Positions 22,961 to 32,019 of a stretch of DNA of 64,000 nt are shown here, one piece after another. The position numbers and the translations under genes are program-made. A model generated the notes under the pieces. That model ran no database searches. It was not told the origin of the DNA and was given only the letters and a program-made list of their open reading frames with translations. The DNA is taken from assembly GCA_002633005.1 (NCBI GenBank), contig NMRA01000181.1, positions 320,959 to 384,958 of the forward strand. The letters run 5' to 3'. Numbering within the stretch: the stretch's first letter is position 1; every line of letters starts with the position of its first letter. This DNA is from Phoronis australis (lineage: Eukaryota > Phoronida > Phoronidae).

Positions 22961-23110
22961 TACGGATCAAGGATTTTGAGTTAGGGGGACCAGGGCACGG
23001 TATTAGCCAGAATTTTGCCCGTCAGACATTCGCACCCCCAAACAGTCAAATGGAATCTGGGAGAATTTTAGGGGGGGCATGGCCCCGCTCTAAATCTGCC
23101 ACTAGTTTCA
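22961..23110. repeat. G-rich/C-rich short repeat (GGGGGG...TAAATCTGCCACTAG type)
   Basis: The stretch contains GTTAGGGGGACC, then TTTTAGGGGGGGCATGGCC and an end TCTAAATCTGCCACTAG. Similar ends (ATCCGCC preceded by C-runs or G-runs) occur near 42,002-42,130, 44,620-44,665 and 45,207-45,330. It is probably one dispersed non-autonomous family. Confidence 0.4.
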
Positions 23111-23936
23111 TTATAAGAACATAGTATACCACTGGGTTTATCTGTACAAATGGGACAGCCAAATACCACACACAAAAGCTTTACACAATTTCCACTACTG
23201 GTACTATAAACACTCTGGCATTGCTATCTGTACCACTATCAAAAATTTGATCTAAAACATTGGTAATGACTGTTAAATATGTGACGGAAAGAAATTCCAG
23301 TGCTGTCCATTGACAAAGCACCAAGTCTGAATTTATCTGTGCCACGGCATCCTCCTTGGACACATCTGGAGCACCAGCAGTCGGCATTGGAGGGGCATCA
23401 ATTTCTAAGCGAATTTCAAGATCTCCAGCTTCTCCTTTGTTCCGCACTAAGTGGAAGATGTTCTCCTTTCATTTACATACTCTGAAAAGCACAACAGCGG
23501 CAATTCAAAAGTAAAAAACATTTTGAATCCAGAGTTGTCCATGATTAAAGTGAAACACGATGATATCTAATTGCAAGTTTTCGCCTTCTTTTATAACCTT
23601 CAAGCAAATGCCAAAACTAGATTTTAATCCTGTTTTTTTTTTTGAAACAGACTACTTTAATAATCAAAACCTTGGAATTGAGTTACCATCCTGTTTTACT
23701 TTATTCATAGTCTACATTCTTTTCAAAATACATGCATCTTTTGACATCAGCTTTATTTGTTGTGGCTTTTAGTTTTACTGATCTATTTATAACTAAATCT
23801 TTCACGGAAAAACAACAGATCTTAAACACTTGAGAACTACGGTGATTGTGAAAAAAGATTGTTATTGTTCAGGCACTGCGAAAGCGTCATGAATTATTAG
23901 ACATCAAAATTCTCACAGTAACTTACCTTTTTATAA

Positions 23937-24042
23937 GACCAGCTTCAACCTTCATGATGTGTTTGTCGTCAAAGCAGCCGTCCTCAAAATGGTCGGAGCA
24001 TATTTCGGCTCCGACAGATGGCTGACTCGACAGTCATTTTCA
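23937..24042 (-). pseudogene. THAP-domain C-terminal half exon
   Basis: On the - strand this reads SVGAEICSDHFEDGCFDDKH and continues to GLIKR, followed by a donor GTAAGT (inverse at 23,931-23,936). C-S-D-H-F is the diagnostic C-x2-H-F end of a THAP zinc finger, and F-x-D-x-C-F/D follows as usual. The N-terminal C-x4-C half was not found; a Met further upstream (about 24,074) opens a frame that does not resemble THAP. The exon reads toward the P2RX7_C-like gene of the same element. THAP domains are the DNA-binding part of several transposases, so this is probably the start of the transposase gene. Confidence 0.6.
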
Positions 24043-24448
24043 AAAGACGAGCAGAGCACACGAAAACCTGCCATTACGCAGCCAGATGCTTGTCTTTTTA
24101 GAATTTAAATGGGCTCATGCCTTCCGCCTGGGTGGTGTTAAAATAGCTAGCACACACACACACCGATGCACCATGGCTAAAACACGCCAAGGTTGAACGG
24201 TCTTTGTTCTTCGTGTACTGTGATATAATAGCAGTGAACTGCATTGTGTGATATGATCTGGTTTGTGTTCCCCAACACCATGTCACGGTGTCAAAGGTCA
24301 ACTTTTCGCGCATTTTCTTATTTTCGCTTTTTTTTAAATAACTAAAGATACAATAATACGATGATTTGAATAAAATACATCCAAATAGCAATACCTTGAA
24401 GATATTATTGCAATTTAACATACTTGGACCTTGCAAATTACACTTTAA

Positions 24449-24932
24449 GAACCCCGCCGGCTTCAATGCCTCCGCTTTTAGCGACGCGGTCTGCCGCGCT
24501 GAGTTTCTGTCTGTAGTGCACTAGATAAAACATATATTCGAACAATCAAGACAGAGAAATGTGACAGTGGTTTTGCCAACCCTTCCAATTCGCTTTTGGT
24601 AGGAAGCTCAGGTATTTTGAAGAACTTCCATAACTTCCAGAAAGATGTCAAATTCTCCCTATTTTGATGAGTGTAATTGCCAGGTTATCGAGGATGTGTA
24701 GCGACCGCACGGACAATGTACCTTGCTGGCCGATTTGCTGTCTCTCGATTTCTGAATTCAGAGGTTGGCAATATGTTACTGGATGTTTGTGTATCATCTT
24801 GAAGAAATAAAAAACTGCAAGTCAAATTTTGTTTTTCGCTTATTGCATCTCATACAAGTTGGCGTTAGCAGATTCCACAAAAGTCGCTGGCGGTTCTTTA
24901 TAGTACGATTTCTTGCGACAGGCGTAACTGTG
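24449..24932. other. No gene seen
   Basis: Sequence between two transposons. No coding sequence or RNA gene was recognised. Confidence 0.4.
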
Positions 24933-25040
24933 AATAGCGGATTTGCAGCGACGCCATATTGAAATTAGGTTAAAATGGTGCATTGTGGGTGCTGTGGTCA
25001 GGATTCCGAAAGCGGCCATAGTAACAAGCATAATACGCGG

Positions 25041-25225
25041 TATGAGCGCGAAGAAAACTTACGGCGGATATACTTGTGTTCCTGGCTGCTTCAAAAACAA
25101 CAAGACAGATAAAAATCTGAGTTTTTATTTGTTCCCTGCAAACCAAGAACTTCGTGAAAAATGGATAAACAATATTAGGAGAGCTGGGAGTAAGGGGAGA
25201 TTTAGCGCATTCAAACCAACGCAGG
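25041..25225 (+). pseudogene. THAP domain, N-terminal half
   Basis: The frame begins MSAKKTYGGYTCVPGCFKNN and continues LSFYLFPANQ, then LREKWINNIRRAG. This is a clean THAP start: the C-x3-C pair (CVPGC), the F-x-x-F-P box and the W of the helix. The coding similarity stops near 25,225. The missing C-x2-H end is found about 950 bp downstream (26,188). The gene is either split by an intron that gained an insertion, or broken directly by the insertion. Confidence 0.7.
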
Positions 25226-26178
25226 GCTATCTAGTAGGCAACACGTAGCCCCTCGGTTGGCCATATAGGGGCTACAATACTCCCATTCGCTTTCTGTATT
25301 CATTTCNCTTCACTCTATACACTTTGTCTCTGATCCGAGCAGTATGGCGAACGACTTGGGTTCAACCCATGACGTTGTACATGATTATTATTTTTTTCAA
25401 TTTTTGCATGTTTCTTTATGAGTTGTGCACTAAAGGCACTGAAATCTAGTAAGATATAATAATAAAATTTATTTTAAGGTACTAGAGTCATGTTGTGTAC
25501 ACTTTAAATGGGCCGTGACCGGATTTGGGTTACCGATTTCGAGTTTTCACCTCGTCAAAAATACATTCTACACTTAAAACTATCATTTAAAAAAACGCTT
25601 ACTTTCATCATTGGTCTTTTCTACTTCTATACATATCTTTGATGAAGCTTAGTTGTGAGAAATAAGTTGACTTTGGCGAAGAATTACAACTCCACTTTTT
25701 TGGTTGCCGTTAATTTTATCACCGCGTGAGCCGCGATAACCACAAAGCATGTCAACTGAATCACGTGAGTTAAGCAAAGGTTAGCGCGAGACTGAGCGAA
25801 GCGCGTGACGCTAGCGTGTGACGCTAGTGCGTGACGCTAGCACGCGACACTTGTAAAATAGCATGAGAAGGTATCGGGTGAAACTTGTAAGATGCGTGTC
25901 CCTTGGACTTTTTATTCAACATGCGTAATTTCACTAACTTCCTCAAAATGGCACCCGGTAACTGAGAGAAACTCGAGCAAACCGCATCAGATTTTCATCG
26001 ATTTGTTCAAGTTTTGCTGACTAAATTGTATCCACAGTCGTGGTATGTGTTAATTATAACTCCGTGTTCCTACATGTATGGTTCATTTAATTTTATTTGC
26101 TGTATTATGAAATGAGTAACTTTTTGTGAGGATGTACTATCGCCCCTGAATGCCTGCGGCATCCAGTGCGATGTAATT
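25226..26178. mobile_element. Putative insertion splitting the THAP gene
   Basis: The two halves of the THAP domain flank this block. Near the left side is CTAGTAGGCAA and near the right side TTGCCTAG, partly inverted matches that could be element ends. Inside are a single N (25,307) and three close copies of GTGACGCTAG (about 25,805-25,845). No coding sequence was recognised. Confidence 0.4.
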
Positions 26179-26187
26179 GCCTAGGGG

Positions 26188-26591
26188 CCATCGTGTGTGC
26201 AGCGAACATTTTCCTGGTGGAAAAAAGACGTATGAGAACAACATGCCGACGGAGTTTCCTTTTAAAATTAACGTCTCTAGCATATACACGGCGAATGCTA
26301 CAACAATTAAGCAACCCAAGAACTCTCAACTTGTCTGAAACCGGAGGAGATTTCGAAATCAACGCCGATAGCCCCAATACTGAACATGACGACAGTTGTG
26401 CCCTCGGTCACACGGTCACTGATCATAGCTACGCTGTGTTTACAAGCGAGAGAGAGGACTTGCTTGGTATTATAAAGCAAAAAAATGAAACATGGTTTTT
26501 AGTTTGCAAATCACTCCAAATGCACACTACGCAGCCTGCTCAAGACATGCCTGACCACAAGCTATCCCATGAGCCTTCGCGCAGGAAGTAA
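26188..26591 (+). pseudogene. THAP domain C-terminal half and linker
   Basis: One frame reads VCSEHFPGGKKTYENNMPTE followed by FPFKINVSS. C-S-E-H-F is the zinc C-x2-H end of a THAP domain. The G-G-K-K-T-Y...N-N-x-P-T-x-F-P stretch is the linker often seen directly after it in THAP transposon proteins. That frame stops near 26,335. An acidic frame (SETGGDFEINADSPNTEHDD) continues in another register to 26,591, so a frame change is likely. No transposase core is present before the right inverted end. Confidence 0.6.
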
Positions 26592-26639
26592 CTCGCACAT
26601 GCGCAATGCGTAGTTCGTTTGCGCTGCAAATCCGCTATT

Positions 26640-28378
26640 ATCAAATCTACCTAGCCTTTTAGTTTCCCGAATATTTTTGTTTCTACATCGGGCAGTTTCA
26701 GCCTGAACAAAATTCTTACTATTCGAGTCTGACATCTACGACGTGACTGACTGAAAATTGGCGGCGGTGGTAATGACGTGCACGCAGTTAGCTACAGGCA
26801 TGGAACATCGGGTCCAGGGATCATCGAGCCGGGAAATATTGAAACAGACTTGACATCGGAATTTTAGGTCATTGGAACGGAGGAATATCGTAAAACACTG
26901 GGTTTATTGTAGCAACAGCTTAAAAGTACAGAGTCGCGCCGGTGTACTCCTTTACGTAGGGCTGTCGTTGTTCTCTTTTGATGTGCGATCTCTGAAGTGG
27001 TACACGCGTGTAAGTTCCCTCACCCTGGAGTGCATGTTACCTTGACAACAGCATATGTGATTGACAGGTGACTCACACGTACGCGCATGCTGAATCCAGC
27101 CGCTGTCTTTTGTCACATAAAACAAGACCCATGTTGAAGGAGGCTGTTAAATAACTTGACGACATTTCCAAGTCTAGTGACGGCATATTGCGCGCAAACA
27201 GCGGGACCGAACAGTGCCGCAGTACGATATTGCCGTAGGTAATATTATAATAGGATAATCTGTACATATTCCGTGTAAAATAAATGTGTTTTTCGAGTTT
27301 CTTTATGTTTGCCAGGTAGGCCTTTCTATTTTACCCCCCCCCCTAAAAAAGACGGCTCATGTAGGTTTGAATTTCTATTTAACCCTTCCCCCAAAAAATC
27401 ATCTCACGTAGGTTGGAATTTCCCAGTGGCAGGTACAAAACGTCTATAATCTCGGCTCGCATTTCCAAATTTCATGTCGCCAATGCGACTTGCAGTTCGT
27501 TATGCTGAGTGCGGAGTCTCGGTTGCAAAACACTGACTCGGAAAGGACGCTTTGCTGGTTGAAGCTCCTCACTAATTAAGTCGTATAGCCGCGCAAACCA
27601 GGGATGCCGGTTACCCGAAGAATTGGGGCTACACCTACGAATTGTTTTTTACTGACGCAGATACGTGTACGAACAGGTAATTTTTTCCTCGGATTCTACT
27701 GTACGCGCTCACTAGACTCATCCCCAGTCATAGTGTTAGTAATTTTAAAATTAAATCTTAAGCAAATGCTTGTTTTTGAGTAATGCCTTTGCGGTAACTT
27801 TTGATTGACGACTGGCTCACGTCCGCTTACCCCGATTCTCATCTTCTTTGCGTGGCATTTTTCACGCAATTGGAAGTGGAGATAAAACAGCTAGCCGCAG
27901 AACCATACGTTGAAAATGAGTCACGGAGTCTAATCTAATTTCATCTGATCTCCAACATAAACATCCCCAAAACAAAAAAGATCGCAGGACGGCATAGTAT
28001 TAGGCCTACTCACCAATTTTGTAAGTTTAATTGTGATTGACTAATCTGTGGGCCACAGAACATTTCTTGGGACCGTCCGCTGTTATGACACTTTTAGCGG
28101 CATTTGGCGACTTGACTTTAAAGCTCTTCGAAAAGTTCTACGCGTTCCGTAGACCCTGCATCAATCAGAACAAGGAGGGATCAGGCCATGCACGTTGTGC
28201 TCTAAAAGTACGTAACATGACCACAAACTGCGTGTGCGAAAATGACAGCCCGCTTTTTGAGGCGAATTGGACAAGATTCTCAAATTACAACGAAACATTC
28301 TAACCACACTTGCCTCTTGGTGATAATATACCAAATGAGCTAATAGAAATTCTAAACACGTTGGTTGGACAAAATTGC
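26640..28378. other. No gene seen
   Basis: About 1.7 kb without recognisable coding or RNA features. An open frame at 28,037-28,303 has no family resemblance that I can support. Confidence 0.4.
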
Positions 28379-28715
28379 GAGCTTTCTAACGATATCCCTC
28401 TTATCAGGAAGAGATAACACGGAAGGGACAACTGTTTTAGCGCATTTTAACGGATATTCAAAAGTGATTTCAAAAGTAAATGTTAAAGTCGTCTTGAATC
28501 CAAGCATTGTGTTTGAAAGCTTAACTCTTTAGCTATAAAATGACACCACTTTGGTCCCCAAAGACTGCATATTAATGGCACTAGGATGCTTTGAACATGA
28601 CTTGTTTTACCCTTAAAAACATGTCTATTCCCAGGCATGTACTCGGGCATGATCCTCTTTTTTGAACCAACAGATGTCACTTATATATGCAAATGAGGCT
28701 CGCATCTCTACGTCA
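28379..28715 (-). repeat. Dispersed repeat D, - orientation
   Basis: Inverse copy of 7,493-7,830. Just past its end is a run of GTCATAC/TGAC units (about 28,711-28,742). Confidence 0.6.
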
Positions 28716-28742
28716 TATGACGTCATACGATGTCATACGACG

Positions 28743-29045
28743 CGAACTTCCAATTTGAACCCTCCGGTGCCTATAGCGAATGACTTGAAACGCAGTTCTA
28801 ACTGATTGGGCAGATCTAAGAAAATTAAGAACTCACACAAGTCAATGTTCAAAGAACATTGAATGGTTTCACATGAAAATACATTTAATTGATTGTATTT
28901 GGATACGCTTGCATATGTGTAAGCGTGGACTTTGTCATTTTGCTTAAATCCAGATTTAGAAGCAGGTGTTAGTCAAGAAATTAGCTGCTCCCGCCACGGG
29001 TGGCAGGTGTCGTGGCGTCCGAGTAGCCGGGAAGTCCGATCCATG
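28743..29045. other. No gene seen
   Basis: No coding or repeat features were recognised. Confidence 0.35.
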
Positions 29046-29151
29046 CATGCGCAATTCGACGAACTAATGCTAGTCGCTGGTCAGCTCCGCTATGATTCAT
29101 GCGCAATTCGACGAACTAATGCTGGTCGCTGGTCAGCTCCGCTATGATTCA
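29046..29151 (+). repeat. Two-copy tandem repeat, 53-bp unit
   Basis: The unit starting ATGCGCAATTCGACGAACTA and ending CTCCGCTATGATTC occurs twice in direct succession with one difference (GCTAGTCG against GCTGGTCG). The near identity suggests a recent duplication. Confidence 0.85.
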
Positions 29152-30059
29152 TTTGAGACGTGCGGCTTAACTCGAACCTATACCCGTGTTCTGGCTCCAA
29201 GGTCGTTTTGTTTGACCCAGTTTCGGGAAAAGTATATTTTAATACGGTCATTTCCTGAAGATTTTTTTGAAAGATATGATCCCGAAATCCTTGGCCTATA
29301 GAGCTGTATCAAAATTCATTGTTGAAACACAGCCACTGGTCAAGCTTCGGCCGCCGGGCGGCTGGGGAAAATGCTATGGAACGCGTGTCCCAAAAATGCA
29401 CACACTTCAACTCCTGCAGTCCAAGTTCTTTTCCCGTCAATCACTGTGCGCGGATTCTACGCGGGCAGCCAACACCTTATTTTTAACGTGGGTGAGTCAC
29501 TGAGTCACGACGTGTCCAGCCTTTGCGGTATGCACGGGAATGTCAAGCAAACGATTCGGTTTAGAAGAACCTAAATTCATTCAATTCTACTGGGAACTAC
29601 AAGCATCAAGGAAATGCAAAGACAATCTTTCCAAATTTACGAGCAATGACTTGAATTTCTTTTTCGATCCGATCTACGGTTTGTAATTTTTTGAATTTCT
29701 TTAGTCTAGTTTTTTTGAAATTCAATACATTCATGAATATCACTTGGTTATCGTTTAGAGTCCTTCTTTGCGATATGGTGGTCTGATGATGGTTCGAATT
29801 TTTGCAAGTCCGTCCTTCAGCCTTCAACTAAGTTCAGTGACGCATCGCCATTTCTTACAAGACAGCTCCTGTGCTGTGCACGAATGTTTTGTGTTTTTGA
29901 TGAATTTGAAATTTCAACTTCCCCTCGTGAGTAGTTGGCAGTGTCATGTCGGAGGTGCGGTATAGAGGGCGCAGCACTGAAAAAAGTGGGGGCTAAAGCC
30001 CCCTCAGCCCCCCTGCAGTGCACCGCCTATGGACCACTGAAAATCTTGAACTGAATAAA
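29152..30059. other. No gene seen
   Basis: No coding sequence was recognised. The right end (about 29,955-30,035) carries a C-rich stretch (AAGCCCCCTCAGCCCCCCTG) like other short repeats in the window. Confidence 0.4.
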
Positions 30060-30232
30060 AGGAGAATGTCACCCGATTTAATTAGTCTTTTTTGCCTTAT
30101 TAATTGGTCTATATCCACATCGCCTCGCACACGGTCGACCTTATCTTGCCAAGAGGTGTCTCGTTAAACTGTGAGGAAGGTGAGAGACGACGCTAGCGAC
30201 GTCAGTGGTTCATCTGCACTAAATGAGAGTGA

Positions 30233-30445
30233 ATGCCGCTATGTTGCGGTGCATCGTTCACGCTTGTGCGAGCTATGCAGCTGCGAGGAAAGTGGGAATA
30301 TTCGTTTTTTCGACTTCCTCGAGAGTCCGAAATGTTTAGGAAGTGGATTGCAGTAGTGAAGAATGAAAAGTACGCTGTAAATAGCAAGTATGAGGCCGTG
30401 GAACATCTCCTTGTCTGTGGCCTACAGTGGTCGACAGCCGCGTGA
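30233..30445 (+). pseudogene. Decayed THAP domain, family A copy 2
   Basis: One uninterrupted frame begins MPLCCGASFTLVRAMQLRGK, then RLPRESEMFRKWIAVVKNE and KYEAVEHLLVCG. It covers a whole THAP domain in order: N-terminal Cys, the R-L-P box, the W of the helix and the final V-C-G. The second zinc Cys is gone (CCGASF where the intact domain has C-x-V-P-G-C), and the closing His is gone (VCGLQ). Copy 1 has the same two losses, so the family probably spread with this defect as a non-autonomous lineage. The frame ends at a TGA after WSTAA. Confidence 0.65.
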
Positions 30446-31016
30446 GTGCCTGACGAATCCCAGCTTGCCAAATAACTATAATCCCTACGTTCCGTTGTCT
30501 GAGCTTGTTCACGGCGCCTCTTTAGTATTTCTTCATCACTGTATTCCTGTTCGAACTGATAGCCTGCGAAACCTAACGATCCACCTGCGAAGTCTTCGTC
30601 GGGACTGATGAGCTCTCGTCTAAGTCGCGGGGGATTCGAGTTGCCATGTTGACGTTTATTACTGAGCGTTCTGTTTTAAAATGAATTATTCTCACCCTCA
30701 CCAATACTTATATAAAACTGGAACAAAGTCTGTCTCATTAGATGCAATTTGTAATGCCTTTGGAGTGTTCCTGAGTGCAAACATGATTTGAGAAGCCAGC
30801 AATGAATAAATCCCTGCGTTACCGGCTTTAAGTGCAATAACTTAAACTAATTGACGGGACACCTAGGCCGTGTGAGCTCATGCTAATTTAGTGTTAGATG
30901 GCAGAAACTGTTGTGAAACAACTCGATTTCCATCCCACGGCCAGGTGTTAGGGGAATCTTTATTTATATTTACATTATTCAAATAATGATTGTCAATGTA
31001 CAGCTTCTTCTCTGAC

Positions 31017-31262
31017 CATGCGCGCACCCAGGGGGGCTCAGGGGCTCGAACAAGCTAGGGCAAAGTGGCGAAGTGGACAAAAAGGTCCGCCTCTGGGAAA
31101 CAAAAAGTCCGAGAAAATGAGACTAAAGTCCTCTAAATAAGCACAATCGCGCAGTTCACAGTGGTACCCCGTTTTTTTTAGCTCACCCGCTTTTTTGTTA
31201 CCAAAAGGTCCACAACGTCAGAAATTCGAGCCCCCCCATATTGAAGGCTGGGTGTGCGCATG
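31017..31262. mobile_element. 246-bp MITE nested in family A copy 2
   Basis: The terminal inverted repeat CATGCGCGCACCCAG at the left matches CTGGGTGTGCGCATG at the right. A 5-bp target duplication CTGAC flanks it (31,012-31,016 and 31,263-31,267). The uninterrupted site exists in copy 1 near 4,735 (CCCTGACGGTGCC). There is no coding capacity. Confidence 0.8.
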
Positions 31263-32019
31263 CTGACGGTGCTGTGGACAAAGTGGAATCTAAATTCGCG
31301 GCCCCGGCGAGTAAGTAGATTTGCAGTTTCGTGGCTAATTCACCAACATAATCACGTGCAAATTACTTTGGCTCACCAGTATAGCATTTTCCTGACTAGA
31401 AATTTAGTTTCCAACTTTGGCTGGTTTATGTTCGTGATGTCTGATCAGTTTCTGAGCCACTGGTCGGGATAAAGAGTCAATCCGGCCGGCCGCGACGGGC
31501 CTGACCGGGCTCCGAGCCACTGGCCAGGATAACGAGCGTTTTGCGTGTTTAGAACTCAAAAAATCACAATTCTTAACAACACAGACTAGGTTCTACTGTC
31601 TGTATCTCACGGAAAAATACTTCGAATTTATCTCCGAAAAGACCCCAAACTCCTGCTACAGACCTTATTGGAATACCGAGCCGTTGTAGGCTACGGCCGT
31701 GTCCAAATACCAATAAATCCGTAACAGCGAAATAAAACAACACTTTTTTATACGAACTCGGTGTATTTTTAAGGGTTTTACATCGAAGTTTGATGATTTA
31801 TTGGTGTAAAACGATGAATTCAAGCGATAAACTGACACCAGTAACCCGTGTTGTGAACTGCTGAACAGACTGCGCGGGAAACCGATGACGTCATTGGATA
31901 ATTTCAAAACCTCAGTCTGCCATCAGGTGTCAGGTAACGCAACCGCGCGTGCCGTTATGGAGTAGAACTACTCGATCTAAATTGATACAAATTAGGTTGT
32001 TTTTGGGTGGCATGCTCCT

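Larger units (their letters stand above)
19684..24444. mobile_element. TTAA-target DNA transposon with convergent P2RX7_C-like and THAP genes (4.76 kb)
   Basis: TTAA lies at both borders (19,680-19,683 and 24,445-24,448). Inside are inverted ends: AGAGGAAATTGCAAGGTCC at the left and the inverse of AGTGTAATTTGCAAGGTCC at the right. A second inverted match (TGGTGTTGGGGAACACAAA) lies about 200 bp inside each end (19,891 and 24,264-24,283). The left half carries a P2X7-C-terminal-like gene on the + strand, the right half a THAP-domain exon on the - strand. The two would be transcribed toward each other from the inverted ends. The superfamily is probably Kolobok-like, judged from the TTAA and THAP; no DDE core was seen. 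An internal SINE-like piece and a G-rich repeat are later insertions. Confidence 0.7.
24933..26639 (+). mobile_element. THAP-encoding element with AATAGCGG inverted ends
   Basis: AATAGCGGATTTGCAGCG at 24,933 is exactly inverted at the right end (to 26,639). A THAP gene lies on the + strand in two parts separated by about 950 bp of foreign sequence. No clear target duplication was found, so the borders rest on the inverted ends. The termini differ from those of family A and from the two P2RX7_C elements. Confidence 0.6.
30060..32019 (+). mobile_element. TTAA-target DNA transposon, THAP family A, copy 2
   Basis: The ends AGGAGAATGTCACCC and GGGTGGCATGCTCCT match copy 1. The flanks read TAAA on the left and TTAC on the right, each one base from TTAA, as expected for an aged duplication. 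It is longer than copy 1 because it holds a nested 246-bp element (31,017-31,262) and an interior stretch around 30,660-30,790 that copy 1 lacks. Confidence 0.75.

Noticed and set aside
28037-28303. 88-codon frame ending RFSNYNETF
   Set aside because: No recognisable domain, no splice context and no second copy in the window.
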